A DNA stretch of 64,000 nucleotides from TMED26 sp042088965 (GCA_042088965.1 JBELLC010000001.1:72005-136004); one strand, 5' to 3'. Shown: positions 55,068-64,000, counted from the stretch's first letter. The notes: generated by a model from the sequence alone, not told the origin. A program made the numbers and translations.

Positions 55068-55549
55068 ATGAAAAAATCGGCTCTCACATGCGCGGTCATG
55101 GCGCTGATCATAACGCCGCTGTTAAGTGGATGCAGCGATGTGCGTGACGCGGTTGGGTTAACCAAAAAAAGCCCTGATGAATTTCAAGTCGTGGCCCGGC
55201 CGCCGTTAAGCATACCGCCCAACTTTCAATTGCAGCCTCCCCGTCCCGGCGCCCCTCGCCCGCAAACAGGCGAGGTTCGCGACCAAGCAGAGGCATTAAT
55301 CCTGGGACGTACCTTAAAGCCGAAGACATCTGCCATCGGCACGCAGCTCAGTCCCGGCGAAGCTAAAATCGTTGCACGCCTTAATCTGGATCAAAATGAG
55401 CCCAATATTCGCAAACTTGTTGACGCAGAAGTCGCTAGTTTTGCCTATGAAGATGTTTATTTGATCGATAAGATTTTGTTCTGGCTGGAAGATGGCCAGC
55501 CTGGCATTGCCGTTGATGCAACAAAAGAAAGCCAGCGCCTGCGAGAAAA
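55068..55549 (+). CDS. DUF3035 lipoprotein (BamF-like), 3' end lost in a gap
   Basis: The first 160 codons of a lipoprotein. The signal peptide ends in the lipobox LLSGC, with C22 as the lipidated residue. The mature part has a proline-rich stretch (RPPLSIPPNFQLQPPRPG) and ATKESQRL near the end, matching DUF3035 proteins, named BamF in alphaproteobacteria as outer-membrane assembly partners. The position after lspA is usual for this family. The reading frame seems to continue through the N run only because both contigs happen to be in frame; the sequence beyond is an unrelated transporter. Confidence 0.85.
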
Positions 55550-55649
55550 NNNNNNNNNNNNNNNNNNNNNNNNNNNNNNNNNNNNNNNNNNNNNNNNNNN
55601 NNNNNNNNNNNNNNNNNNNNNNNNNNNNNNNNNNNNNNNNNNNNNNNNN
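55550..55649. other. Scaffold gap of 100 Ns (true gap)
   Basis: Unlike the first N run, the flanks share no sequence. At least the end of the DUF3035 gene and the start of the MFS gene are missing, and other genes may be too; in related genomes M16 peptidase genes often follow DUF3035. The real size is unknown. Confidence 0.95.
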
Positions 55650-56903
55650 GCGCTTTTATTGTCAGTTGCTTTTTTACAAGGCGCGAATGGCTTGTTCGTT
55701 GTTCTGCTTGGCCTGCGGATGGTGGCCGAGCCGTTCTCGACGACGGTGACAGGCTTGGTTATGTCAGCCTATTTTCTCGGTCTGATGGTCGGCTCCCTTA
55801 CCTGCCGACGCCTTATTGAAGCGGTTGGCCGCATTCGCGGCTTCGCGGCTTTTGCCTCGATTATATCAGCCTGCGCCATTGCCCATGCGATTTGGGTTGA
55901 CCCACAATACTGGGCTGCGCTTCGGTTTGTGACCGGGGTGTGCATGGGCGGCATTTTCATGGTCGCGGAAAGCTGGCTGAACGGCTCGGTTGATAATCGC
56001 CAGCGCGGTCAGTTGCTGGCTGTTTATATGATCTGCAATTACGTTCCCATGGGCCTGGGTCAGCAAATCCTTAACTTTGGCGACCCAGGTAATTTTATCC
56101 TCTTTTCCATCGCCTCAATCCTGTTTTCCTTCGCCCTGATCCCCTTGGCACTCGCCCCCAGCATCAGCGCCGGCCCCTTGCCAAAGTCGCGCCTATCGCT
56201 TTTACAATTGTTTAAAATCTCACCCTTGGGGGTGATTGCCGCCATTGCAGCCGGGCTTGTCAGCAGTGTCTTTTTCTCAATGACGCCGGTTTTTGGGCGC
56301 AGTATTGGGCTATCGGTCCCAGAGATCGCAACCTTGATGACCAGCGGCCTCATTGGCGGGCTTTTGATGCAATGGCCGATTGGCAAAACCTCTGATATTT
56401 TTGACCGTCGATCGGTCTTTACGGTCCTGGTTTTTGCGCTCGCCATTACGGCCATTGGGCTGAGCCAAATCGGGCCTTTTGGCCATCGCGCCCTGGTGAT
56501 TGGGATCGTGGTCTATGGCGGCATGAACTTTGCACTCTACCCCTTAGCCCTGGCACATACCAATGACCACCTCGATGCCCGTGACGTGGTCCCGGCCTCT
56601 GCGGGCATGATCTTGGCATATTCGATTGGGGCCAGCCTTGGCCCGACATTGGCGGGTAAAACCATGACCTTGATCGGACCATTTGGGATTTTTTATTATA
56701 CCGCTGTGATTATGGGGACGCTTGGGCTGTTCGCGCTCTTTCGGGCCACCCGTCGGGCCGCCCCGATCAAAGCAGATCAAGGACCTTATGTGCCTGTGCC
56801 CCGAATGAGTGTTGCTGGCTCCACCTTGGATCCACGCGCCAATGCCCCAGACGCCAGCGACATGGAACACCATCAAAGCGAGGCCGTCGAAAAGCCTTCT
56901 TAA
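55650..56903 (+). CDS. MFS transporter, YcaD-like, 5' end missing
   Basis: The last 417 residues of an MFS permease. The start is lost in the gap, but only about 15 residues seem missing, as the visible part begins in the first membrane helix (LSVAFLQGANGLFVVLLGLRM). YcaD-type motifs include MVGSLTCRRLIEAVGRIRGFAAFA and GGIFMVAESWLNGSVDNRQRGQLLA. The C-terminal 50 residues are hydrophilic. The substrate is unknown. The stop lies in an 11-bp tandem repeat. Confidence 0.85.
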   Translation, partial: ALLLSVAFLQGANGLFVVLLGLRMVAEPFSTTVTGLVMSAYFLGLMVGSLTCRRLIEAVGRIRGFAAFASIISACAIAHAIWVDPQYWAALRFVTGVCMGGIFMVAESWLNGSVDNRQRGQLLAVYMICNYVPMGLGQQILNFGDPGNFILFSIASILFSFALIPLALAPSISAGPLPKSRLSLLQLFKISPLGVIAAIAAGLVSSVFFSMTPVFGRSIGLSVPEIATLMTSGLIGGLLMQWPIGKTSDIFDRRSVFTVLVFALAITAIGLSQIGPFGHRALVIGIVVYGGMNFALYPLALAHTNDHLDARDVVPASAGMILAYSIGASLGPTLAGKTMTLIGPFGIFYYTAVIMGTLGLFALFRATRRAAPIKADQGPYVPVPRMSVAGSTLDPRANAPDASDMEHHQSEAVEKPS

Positions 56904-56929
56904 TGCTTTCTTAATGCTTTCTTAATGAT
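56897..56929. repeat. 11-bp tandem repeat, three copies
   Basis: Three consecutive copies of TTCTTAATGCT (the third ending AT) cover the MFS stop codon and the soeC stop codon. Each copy contains TAA. The last copies together with AAAGCAT also form a 7-bp stem. It lies exactly between converging genes. Confidence 0.85.
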
Positions 56930-57857
56930 AAAGCATGGAAACATGCTTGGCTTCGGCGAAGAACAACCACCGTTCTGTTACAACCCCCAAACTGCCGGCC
57001 AGCGCGGCCAATAAAACCAACAGCCCGCTGAGCAAATCACTGCCAACAGCGGACGATGCCGCCAGCGCGATCAGCGGCACCAAAAAGCCAACGCCTAAGG
57101 TAATCCGGCGCAACGAATCACTATGTTTGCGGGCCACCCGATAGCCCATTTCCCGCATCACATAGGTGGCGGATGTGGTCGGCTGCTCGAGAACACGGAC
57201 AGTTCCCAAATGGCCAAGGCCTGTTGCTGATTCTGGCGTACTTGTCGCCTCGGCCATGTCAATGGTGCGCCAATACACGCGCTTCAACAAACCTGCCACA
57301 ATGACCGCAACAATGGCCACGTTCGCGACCAAATCAACATTATAGCCAAAGCCGGACATCACCACCGCCAGCCATAAAGCACCTGTCATAACGGCAAGTG
57401 CCAAATACACCGGCAAGGTCCATTTTGTCGCCCAGTTTGGGATTGTCGCCAAGGACGCATAAATCATCGCTGTCGAGGCAACGGTGGCAATCGCCAGCAC
57501 CGCGGCGGCAAGGCCAAACCAAGACCAGAAATCTGTTGGCGCACCATAAAACACCCAGCCGATTGCAAAAAGCACCATCGGCACATACGTCGCCACCGCC
57601 AACACCCCCTCACGGGACAACCACGATGACCGCCATTGGCTAAACGCCCGCCAAGCCCGCTCAGGGTGCCCCAGATGAAAGGTTGAGGTCAGCAAGCCAG
57701 CTGTGATCAGAGCAAAGGCTAGCCCCAGAGCAACAGCTCCAAAAGCCTGGCTTTCAGGGATCGCCTCAAACATGCCAAGGATCCCGAGGAGCGCCAAAAT
57801 ACCATAGCCCGCGCCCGAAGTGGTGGTGAAGATGATCACCGAAAATGCCGGATGCAT
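56922..57857 (-). CDS. soeC: Sulfite dehydrogenase (quinone), membrane anchor subunit SoeC
   Basis: A 311-residue integral membrane protein of the DmsC/NrfD-type anchor family, with about eight hydrophobic segments. The N-terminal HPAFSVIIFTTTSGAGYGILALLG and STFHLGHPERAWRAFSQWRSSWLSREG are the family signatures. It holds SoeAB on the cytoplasmic face of the membrane and passes electrons to quinone. It lies 11 bp after soeB. Confidence 0.88.
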   Translation of the reverse strand: MHPAFSVIIFTTTSGAGYGILALLGILGMFEAIPESQAFGAVALGLAFALITAGLLTSTFHLGHPERAWRAFSQWRSSWLSREGVLAVATYVPMVLFAIGWVFYGAPTDFWSWFGLAAAVLAIATVASTAMIYASLATIPNWATKWTLPVYLALAVMTGALWLAVVMSGFGYNVDLVANVAIVAVIVAGLLKRVYWRTIDMAEATSTPESATGLGHLGTVRVLEQPTTSATYVMREMGYRVARKHSDSLRRITLGVGFLVPLIALAASSAVGSDLLSGLLVLLAALAGSLGVVTERWLFFAEAKHVSMLYH

Positions 57858-57868
57858 GGTCTGCCTCC

Positions 57869-58648
57869 CTATCGGCTAAGCATGGCGTCAACCCACGCCA
57901 ATAAATTGTTACCTGTGGCCTTATCACCGCCCTCATTTGCCGCAGAAGCAGGATTAAGATCAACCACATCCGCGACTTGGCGCGGCCGTGGCGGCAGGTA
58001 TTTATTGGTCGGCTGATAGCCCATCTCTGGCATTAAGTCGTAGCCACCACGGGCCGCCACCAACAGCGAGATTTCAGAATTAGGATCGCCAAGATCACCA
58101 TAATGGCGGGCCCCAACGGGGCATGTGGAAACACAGGCCGGAATGCGTTCAGCCTCTGGCACATTAGCGTTATAAATCCGGTCCACACATAAGGTGCATT
58201 TCTTCATCACCTTGTCTGTGGCGTCATATTCCCGCGCCCCATAAGGACAGGCCCAAGAACACAGCTTGCAGCCGATACACAGATCTGCATCGACCAACAC
58301 AATACCATCACTGGCGCGCTTATAAGACGCCCCCGTTGGACAGACAGTCACACATTTTGCCTCAGCACAATGCAGACAGGAACGCGGGAAATAGACGGTT
58401 TGGCTGTCCTGACCATCGCCTGCCTCATAGGCATTGATTCGGTTGAACCAGACCCCCCAGGCGCCTTCATCTTGGCCATCACTGTCGGTGTCACCGCCAT
58501 AGGCATTCCAATCGGTCATCGGCGCTGAATGGCCACCTGAGTTCCATTCTTTACAGTTCACTGCGCAAGCATGGCAGCCAACGCAGATATCCAGGTCGAT
58601 CACCAAGCCGAGTTGCCGCTCTGGTGTTTGTTGAGGCAAACTGGTCAT
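57869..58648 (-). CDS. soeB: Sulfite dehydrogenase (quinone), iron-sulfur subunit SoeB
   Basis: A 259-residue ferredoxin-like subunit with cysteines for four [4Fe-4S] clusters: DICVGCHACAVNCKEW, SCLHCAEAKCVTVCPTGA, LCIGCKLCSWACPYGA and CTLCVDRI with CVSTCPVGA. It transfers electrons from the molybdenum subunit to the anchor. Its start codon overlaps the soeA stop by one base (TAATG). No signal peptide is present. Confidence 0.92.
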   Translation of the reverse strand: MTSLPQQTPERQLGLVIDLDICVGCHACAVNCKEWNSGGHSAPMTDWNAYGGDTDSDGQDEGAWGVWFNRINAYEAGDGQDSQTVYFPRSCLHCAEAKCVTVCPTGASYKRASDGIVLVDADLCIGCKLCSWACPYGAREYDATDKVMKKCTLCVDRIYNANVPEAERIPACVSTCPVGARHYGDLGDPNSEISLLVAARGGYDLMPEMGYQPTNKYLPPRPRQVADVVDLNPASAANEGGDKATGNNLLAWVDAMLSR

Positions 58649-61533
58649 TAATCGTCACCTTCAGTGGATTTGTTAAACTGCTCACCATAACGGTTGACCG
58701 CCGGTGGCTTGCTCATATTCGCCGGTCGCGCCAAGGTCTCAAAGCGCGGTTCTGTTCGGCGTTCTGGGGCATCCGCTGCCGCCCGCTCAACCCGCACCCG
58801 CAGATCATACCAGGCGGCTTGCCCGGTCACTGGATCGGCATTAGCGTGGCGATAGCCACCTTCGCGCACTGGTAAAAGATCCGAGATTAAATGGTTCAAC
58901 AAAAAACCTTTGGTGACTTCAGGTGACTTGGGGTCAAGGTTCCAGGTACCGGCCCGTTTGCCAATGGCATTCCAGGTCCAGACCGTGTCACCGTTCACCC
59001 CTTCCATCAGTTTCACGGGCACCGTAATTTCACCATGATGGGATGTCACCGTTACCCAATCGCCATCTTCAATGCCTTTCTGACCCGCGACCGTCCGGTT
59101 CATGTACAAAAAGTTACGGCCGTGAAGTTGCCGCAGCCAGGCGTTCATTGACCCCCAGCTATGATACATTGCGGCTGGCCGCTGGGTGACCGCGTGCATG
59201 GGGAAGTCGCCCGCTTCAATGGCCGCACCTTCAAAAGGTGCATACCAGTCAGGCAAGGGATCAAAATAACGGCTAATCCGGGCCCGCTCGCGATCCGGCG
59301 GTTGAATATCGCCATGGCCATCGGCTGCCAATTTAAAGTTTTGCAGCGGTTCTACATACAGCTGCAAAACGACCTGCTTGGCCGCGCCAATGAAGCCCAT
59401 GTCAACGGCTGTTTCCAAATAGGCCTTATTGGCATGTTTGAAATAGCGTTCCTCTGGGGCAAACTCATGGCGCCAAAAACAACCATTTTCGATATACCGT
59501 TCAAGCTGCTCTGGGTTTGGCGCGCCGCGCCCCCCTTGGTCACCATTTTCACCCCGAAATCCTGCCAAGGGGCCAATCCCCGGGGTACGTTCATGGTTGA
59601 CTAAGTAATCCGCATATCCACCCGGATATTTGGCGCTGCCATCGTCATTGGTCAGCCCTGGCAGGCCCAAACGGGCCCCCAGATCAATCAGCACCTCTTG
59701 GAAGGGTCGCACATCGCGGTCCGGTTCGACCACCGGTTGGCGGATCGCATCAGCAGCACCATCAGCGTCGCAGATCGGTCTGTCCAGCAGCGAAATACAA
59801 TCCCAGCGCTCAAGATACGTGGTGTCAGGTAAAATCAGGTCAGCATACGTGACCATCTCAGAATAATAGGCATCAGAATAGATAATGCGCGGGATCTTAT
59901 AATTCCCATCAGCATTCTTATCGGTCAAATACTTCAGCGTATCTGGCACGTTCATAGCCGAATTCCAGCTCATGTTTGCCATGAACATGAACAAGGTATC
60001 AATCGGATAGGGGTCACCCGCCCAGGCATTATGCAAGACCATTTGCATCAGCCCGTGAGCGGCGACGGGCGCTTCCCAGGAATAAGCCTTGTCGATCCGC
60101 ATCGGCTGACCCTTGTCGTCCAGCAGCAAGTCTTCAGGACCGGTCACAAAGCCTAATGGCGGACCGGCCATTGGTTGCCCGGGAACAATTTGACCAGGCT
60201 TCCCTGCGGGCTTAACCGGCGGCGGGCAGGGCCTCGGGAAGGGTGGCTTGTAGCGGAACCCACCAGGACAATCGATACTGCCCAAAAGCATTTGCAACAG
60301 ATGGATCGCACGGCAGGTTTGAAAGCCATTGGAATGGGCTGAAATCCCGCGCATGGCATGCATGGCAACCGGTCGGCCAATCATTTTATCGTGCTGACGC
60401 CCGGCCCAATCGGTCCACGGCTGATCAATCACAACTTCACGTTCAAAGGCAACCTCGGCAAGCTCTGCTGCAATGCGTTTGATCAACGCAGCATCCAAGC
60501 CTGTTTCCCGCGCCACCGCTTCGGGGGCAAAGCGCTCATCCAGATAGCGTCCGGCAAGCAATTCAAAAACCGGCACAGCCTGGCGGCCATCTTCCAGTGT
60601 CACCGCGCCAATCATCCGCGGCGTGATGTCCGCACCCAGCGCACTAACGACGCTGTCGGTCGCCTTGTCATAAGACAGCGGATTACCGTCACCATCACGG
60701 GCAAACAGCCCATGGTCAGCGGCACCCTGGTCTTGAATCACCAACCAGCCTGCATTGGTATAGCGCACCAAAAACTGCAAATCGATCTTGTTTGCCTTGA
60801 GTAGCTCATGCACCAGCGCCAGCACAAACAAGCCATCGCTGCCGGGGCGCACCGGCACCCATTCATCGGCAATCGCCGAATAACCCGTTCGAATAGGGTT
60901 CACAGAAACAAATTTCGCACCGCGTGTTTTTAGCTTCCCAAGCCCCGCTTTGATGGGATTGGAATCATGATCTTCGGCAACCCCAAACATTAAGAAATAT
61001 TCGGCATAGTCCCAGTCTGGTTCGCCAAACTCCCAAAACGACCCGCCGATGGAATAGAGTCCGGCAGCGGCCATATTCACCGAACAAAACCCACCATGGG
61101 CGGCGTGGTTGGGGGTGCCAAATTGGCTGGCCCACCAGCCTGTGAGGGATTGAGATTGATCCCGGCCGGTGAAAAAAGCCAATTTCTTCGGGTCTGTCTT
61201 GCGAATTGTCCCCAGCCAGTCGGTGGCAAGGTCCATCGCTTCGTCCCATTCGATCTCTTCAAATTCACCGGCACCGCGTTCGCCGACACGTTTCAGCGGC
61301 TTGGTCAGGCGCGCCGGAGAGTAATGCTGCATAATGCCCGCAGAGCCCTTGGCACAGAGCACGCCCTTATTTACCGGGTGCTCAGGATTGCCCTGAATAT
61401 ATCGAATTTGACCATCTTTGAGATGAACTTTGATTCCACAACGACAGGCACACATGTAACAGGTCGTGTTTTTGACCTCATCCGCGACGGCGGGAGAGGT
61501 ATCGATAGGGCGATCTGTATCGCTGGAGGTCAT
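58648..61533 (-). CDS. soeA: Sulfite dehydrogenase (quinone), molybdopterin subunit SoeA
   Basis: A 961-residue member of the DMSO reductase superfamily, close to SoeA of purple sulfur and marine alphaproteobacteria. The N-terminal [4Fe-4S] site is C25, C28, C32 and C60. C150 in HGGFCSVN is the likely molybdenum ligand. There is no twin-arginine signal, which fits the cytoplasmic SoeABC complex and argues against periplasmic polysulfide or thiosulfate reductases. It oxidises sulfite to sulfate and feeds the quinone pool. It leads soeABC and lies 87 bp downstream of the stress-protein gene. Confidence 0.88.
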   Translation of the reverse strand: MTSSDTDRPIDTSPAVADEVKNTTCYMCACRCGIKVHLKDGQIRYIQGNPEHPVNKGVLCAKGSAGIMQHYSPARLTKPLKRVGERGAGEFEEIEWDEAMDLATDWLGTIRKTDPKKLAFFTGRDQSQSLTGWWASQFGTPNHAAHGGFCSVNMAAAGLYSIGGSFWEFGEPDWDYAEYFLMFGVAEDHDSNPIKAGLGKLKTRGAKFVSVNPIRTGYSAIADEWVPVRPGSDGLFVLALVHELLKANKIDLQFLVRYTNAGWLVIQDQGAADHGLFARDGDGNPLSYDKATDSVVSALGADITPRMIGAVTLEDGRQAVPVFELLAGRYLDERFAPEAVARETGLDAALIKRIAAELAEVAFEREVVIDQPWTDWAGRQHDKMIGRPVAMHAMRGISAHSNGFQTCRAIHLLQMLLGSIDCPGGFRYKPPFPRPCPPPVKPAGKPGQIVPGQPMAGPPLGFVTGPEDLLLDDKGQPMRIDKAYSWEAPVAAHGLMQMVLHNAWAGDPYPIDTLFMFMANMSWNSAMNVPDTLKYLTDKNADGNYKIPRIIYSDAYYSEMVTYADLILPDTTYLERWDCISLLDRPICDADGAADAIRQPVVEPDRDVRPFQEVLIDLGARLGLPGLTNDDGSAKYPGGYADYLVNHERTPGIGPLAGFRGENGDQGGRGAPNPEQLERYIENGCFWRHEFAPEERYFKHANKAYLETAVDMGFIGAAKQVVLQLYVEPLQNFKLAADGHGDIQPPDRERARISRYFDPLPDWYAPFEGAAIEAGDFPMHAVTQRPAAMYHSWGSMNAWLRQLHGRNFLYMNRTVAGQKGIEDGDWVTVTSHHGEITVPVKLMEGVNGDTVWTWNAIGKRAGTWNLDPKSPEVTKGFLLNHLISDLLPVREGGYRHANADPVTGQAAWYDLRVRVERAAADAPERRTEPRFETLARPANMSKPPAVNRYGEQFNKSTEGDD

Positions 61534-61620
61534 AAGGATCGATCCGCTGTGGTTAAATGTTGAAAGCGCTTAAGCAATGCAGACACACTGCCATGACAAA
61601 TTAACAAACATATAGCCGCT

Positions 61621-62106
61621 TTATGTTAAAGCGTCGATTTCATCTTCTGACAGACGCCCAGGAACGATGGTCACAGGAATACGCATTGTTGGGGCATTTT
61701 TGCCAGCGATAAAACTGATCAATGGTCCGGGGCCATCCTTACCGGTTCCAGAACCTAACACCAGAATTGAAATACTGGGCTCTTCATCAATCAGCTTGAA
61801 CAATTCCTCACGAATATCACCTTCACGGAAATAAACCGCTGGAATTTGCCCAGACACGTCGACCACAAAATCAGAAAGGTCACGCACCAATTCCTCGGCC
61901 AGTGCACGAGCTTCCTCGCGCATGATCTCGCCCACACCCATCCAGTGCTGAAACTCCGCAGGCTCAAGGCAGCGCAATAGGGCCACACGGCCGCCTGTGG
62001 ACTTGGCCCGCAAACAGGCGAAACGCAACGCTGCCCGCATCTCGGGGTTGTCATCAACGACAACCAGAAACACACGGGTCGGCTCAATATTAGCAGTGTC
62101 AGTCAT
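61621..62106 (-). CDS. Universal stress protein (UspA family)
   Basis: A 161-residue single-domain Usp protein. It has the N-terminal FLVVVDDNPEMRAALRFA and the C-terminal ATP-type loop LVLGSGTGKDGPGP followed by PVTIVPG. The GxGxxG-like spacing of the last loop suggests ATP binding. It lies between soeA and the TIGR02186 gene, 87 and 39 bp away, so it may belong to the sulfur oxidation unit. Confidence 0.88.
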   Translation of the reverse strand: MTDTANIEPTRVFLVVVDDNPEMRAALRFACLRAKSTGGRVALLRCLEPAEFQHWMGVGEIMREEARALAEELVRDLSDFVVDVSGQIPAVYFREGDIREELFKLIDEEPSISILVLGSGTGKDGPGPLISFIAGKNAPTMRIPVTIVPGRLSEDEIDALT

Positions 62107-62145
62107 GCACGATCCCCTTTTCTAAGGCCTAAACCAAGGTCGCCA

Positions 62146-62925
62146 TTATGTCTTTCGGAATACTGCCGCAGCTAACCACCCGGCGGCAACTGCAATGATG
62201 ATGGCAGCAATCCCATAGGCAGCCGATTGCTGATGCGCAAAGCGGTAAATCTCTGCACCAACACCAACTTTACGGGCGGTTAAGGTCACCGCTTGGCGTT
62301 CAATAATTTGACCACCTTTCAGCACATATACAACCACCCGATAAGCGCCGGTGGCCACGTTTGCCGGAAACCAAATTTCTGTCCGAAACAATTTACCTGA
62401 TAAAACCTGCAACGGATAAAGCGATGCTCGGTACAATCCCGCCTCGCGTTTATTGCGGATCAAGGCGCGGTGGAATTCTGCTAATTTACCCTCTGGTTCC
62501 GCCGCACTTTCAAGAGCCGGGTCAAATCGCAAAAACTCTAAGCCAATTTCCTCACCGTCACGAATTTCCGCCGCGGCGATCTTGTGTAATGGTCGATTGG
62601 CAGCAACGGCATAAAAGGCTGGCACATTGCCAAAGGTCACGCCATCAGTGTTCAGCCAAACCCCGCCTACTTGGGCTTTTTTGCGCACGGTCTGAGCCGT
62701 TAGCGGGCCTTTAACCACCACGACCACATCACTTGTCACGTCACGCACCAGGTCAACGGCGCCAAACATTAAGACCGAGGAGCCATTAAAATCAGTGGTG
62801 ATTTCAACCTCGTCATTCGACAAATCAACAACCAAGCCCGCCGCGGTAACCGGTGACACGGTCGCAAGCATCATGGTCACCAGCACGCCAAGACCCGATA
62901 GCAGGCCAAACATTTTCAAGACCAT
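62146..62925 (-). CDS. TIGR02186-family alphaproteobacterial membrane protein
   Basis: A 259-residue protein with a signal peptide (residues about 1-28), a periplasmic beta-rich domain (VEITTDFNGSSVLMFGAVD, VVVVVKGP, KKAQVGGVWLNTDGVTF) and a C-terminal membrane helix (IAAIIIAVAAGWLAAAVF). This matches the alphaproteobacterial TIGR02186 family. Its function is not established, but the gene usually sits beside a TauE/SafE permease, as here, 2 bp away. Confidence 0.85.
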   Translation of the reverse strand: MVLKMFGLLSGLGVLVTMMLATVSPVTAAGLVVDLSNDEVEITTDFNGSSVLMFGAVDLVRDVTSDVVVVVKGPLTAQTVRKKAQVGGVWLNTDGVTFGNVPAFYAVAANRPLHKIAAAEIRDGEEIGLEFLRFDPALESAAEPEGKLAEFHRALIRNKREAGLYRASLYPLQVLSGKLFRTEIWFPANVATGAYRVVVYVLKGGQIIERQAVTLTARKVGVGAEIYRFAHQQSAAYGIAAIIIAVAAGWLAAAVFRKT

Positions 62926-62927
62926 CT

Positions 62928-63848
62928 CTAGTGTCCCCCACCAATTGCGAGGGAGTAAAGATCTGCGGGTGTCATAACCAGGTCAGCAAACAGCTTGGCA
63001 CAGACCGCCAACACCATCAGGGCCAATAAACCACGCAGATGTTCGCCGCTGAGCCGACCACTGAACCGCGCCCCAATTTGCGCCCCAATCACCGCCCCTG
63101 TGAGCAGTAGAATTGCCAAGACCACATCAACTGTTTGGGTTTGGACCGATTGCAAAAAGGTCACATTCGCGGTCACAAAAATGATCTGGAACAGTGAGGT
63201 ACCGACAACAACAGCCGTCGGCATGCCCAGCAGATAGATCATGGCAGGCACCATAATAAAACCGCCGCCAACGCCCATCAGGGCCGACAAGATGCCGACA
63301 AAAAAGCCAATCGTCAGCGGTAATATGGCGCTGATGTAGAGTTTTGATTTACGAAAACGGATCTTAAAAGGCAGGCCGTGCATCCAGTTGTGTTGATGTA
63401 ATTTCCCCCGCCGTGACCCCGGCGTCCGCGAGCGCTGCATCGAGCGCACACTTTCATACAACATCAAGCCGCCAATAATGCCTAGAAACACCACATAGCA
63501 AAGCCGAATAACCAGATCGACTTGGCCAACAGTTTGCAAAAAGGCGAAGGTGGCAACACCCACGCTAGAGCCAAGGAAACCGCCGACCAGCAGAACCGCG
63601 CCCATCTTAAAGTCAACATTACCACGTCGCCAATGGGCGATCACACCCGATACCGAGCTGGCGACAATTTGGTTGGCCTCAGTCCCCACGGCAACCGCCG
63701 CCGGAACCCCCATAAAGATCAGCAATGGTGTCATCAAAAAACCACCACCAACACCAAAAATACCAGATAGAAATCCGATACCACCGCCCATGCCCAGGAT
63801 CAAAAAGATGTTCACAGACATCTCGGCGATCGGCAAATAGATATACAT
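62928..63848 (-). CDS. TauE/SafE-family sulfite or sulfoacetate exporter (TSUP)
   Basis: A 306-residue membrane protein with about eight hydrophobic helices. The two-fold repeated motif is clear: GFLSGIFGVGGGFLMTPLLIFMG at the N-terminus and GILSALMGVGGGFIMVPAMIY in the second half. Members export sulfite or sulfonates. It lies immediately before the TIGR02186 gene and upstream of usp and soeABC on the same strand, so it fits export of excess sulfite or another sulfur anion from this pathway. Confidence 0.92.
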   Translation of the reverse strand: MYIYLPIAEMSVNIFLILGMGGGIGFLSGIFGVGGGFLMTPLLIFMGVPAAVAVGTEANQIVASSVSGVIAHWRRGNVDFKMGAVLLVGGFLGSSVGVATFAFLQTVGQVDLVIRLCYVVFLGIIGGLMLYESVRSMQRSRTPGSRRGKLHQHNWMHGLPFKIRFRKSKLYISAILPLTIGFFVGILSALMGVGGGFIMVPAMIYLLGMPTAVVVGTSLFQIIFVTANVTFLQSVQTQTVDVVLAILLLTGAVIGAQIGARFSGRLSGEHLRGLLALMVLAVCAKLFADLVMTPADLYSLAIGGGH

Positions 63849-64000
63849 TGGTCGGGTCCTAATCGAATCCTTACCGGACTCTAAACCACTCCAACACGCG
63901 ATGACCGCACAGTCGTTTCCGGCACGCCAGCGTCAGAGCTGAATAAAAATCAGGTATCAGCGAGATAAGTTCATAATTCTTAATTCAATTTTAAATATTT

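Noticed and set aside
61571..61599. Minus-strand promoter before soeA with a good TTGTCA box
   Set aside because: Spacing is 17 but the -10 (TGCTTA) is poor, so I do not list it.

Overview
The window looks like part of a metagenome-assembled or draft genome of an alphaproteobacterium, most likely a free-living marine heterotroph of the Rhodospirillales/SAR116 type. This is judged from the protein families: a class II NrdJ, a DUF3035 lipoprotein after lspA, a TIGR02186-TauE pair, cytoplasmic SoeABC, Ldh and PhyH enzymes, and many importers. No species is claimed and GC was not computed. Two runs of 100 Ns mark scaffold joins. The first (11669-11768) is almost certainly not a real gap, because its flanks share an exact 55-bp overlap and collapsing it restores an intact gene. 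The second (55550-55649) is a real break joining two unrelated genes.

Left third (1-17.4 kb). The N-terminus of nrdJ sits at the left edge, followed by an AT-rich stretch, a glutaredoxin-DinB fusion and a GMC oxidoreductase. On the minus strand come a PhyH dioxygenase; a tightly packed trio of an altered M19 dipeptidase, a 561-aa protein of unknown function and a DUF3726 protein; the acetoacetyl-CoA pair phbA-phbB; an FMN-dependent 2-hydroxy-acid oxidase; and gamma-glutamyltransferase. miaA and the branched-chain amino acid operon ilvB-ilvN-ilvC are on the plus strand, ending at a strong hairpin.

Middle (17.6-44 kb). The rod-shape operon mreBCD-mrdA-mrdB ends head-on against a LysR gene. That gene is divergent from a five-gene locus: Tat-exported peptide-type binding protein, two permeases, a fused double ATPase and an allophanate hydrolase. 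No urea carboxylase is seen, so this looks like uptake and breakdown of an amide- or urea-related nitrogen compound (inference). Next are an unrecognised 329-aa protein, a TRAP membrane pair without its binding protein, a YghU-like glutathione transferase, a LysE exporter, two tandem cupins, a small unknown protein, a GFA-family protein, an RhlE helicase with a very long charged tail, an SDR, a decayed pseB-like fragment and an EmrB-type exporter.

Right third (44-64 kb). A small protein with a duplicated 3' end, an MscS channel, an Ldh-family dehydrogenase, an amidase, an MFS exporter and a 2-keto-4-pentenoate hydratase lead to ribF-ileS-lspA-DUF3035, with a good sigma-70-like promoter before ribF. 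After the true gap and a truncated MFS gene, the minus strand carries a sulfur module: soeA-soeB-soeC (cytoplasmic sulfite:quinone oxidoreductase), a universal stress protein, a TIGR02186 protein and a TauE/SafE permease. Together these would oxidise sulfite to sulfate at the membrane and export surplus sulfur oxyanion.

There is no phage, insertion sequence, CRISPR array, rRNA or tRNA in the window. The least explained parts are the M19-like/unknown/DUF3726 trio, the 329-aa protein beside the orphan TRAP pair, and the orphan allophanate hydrolase locus.
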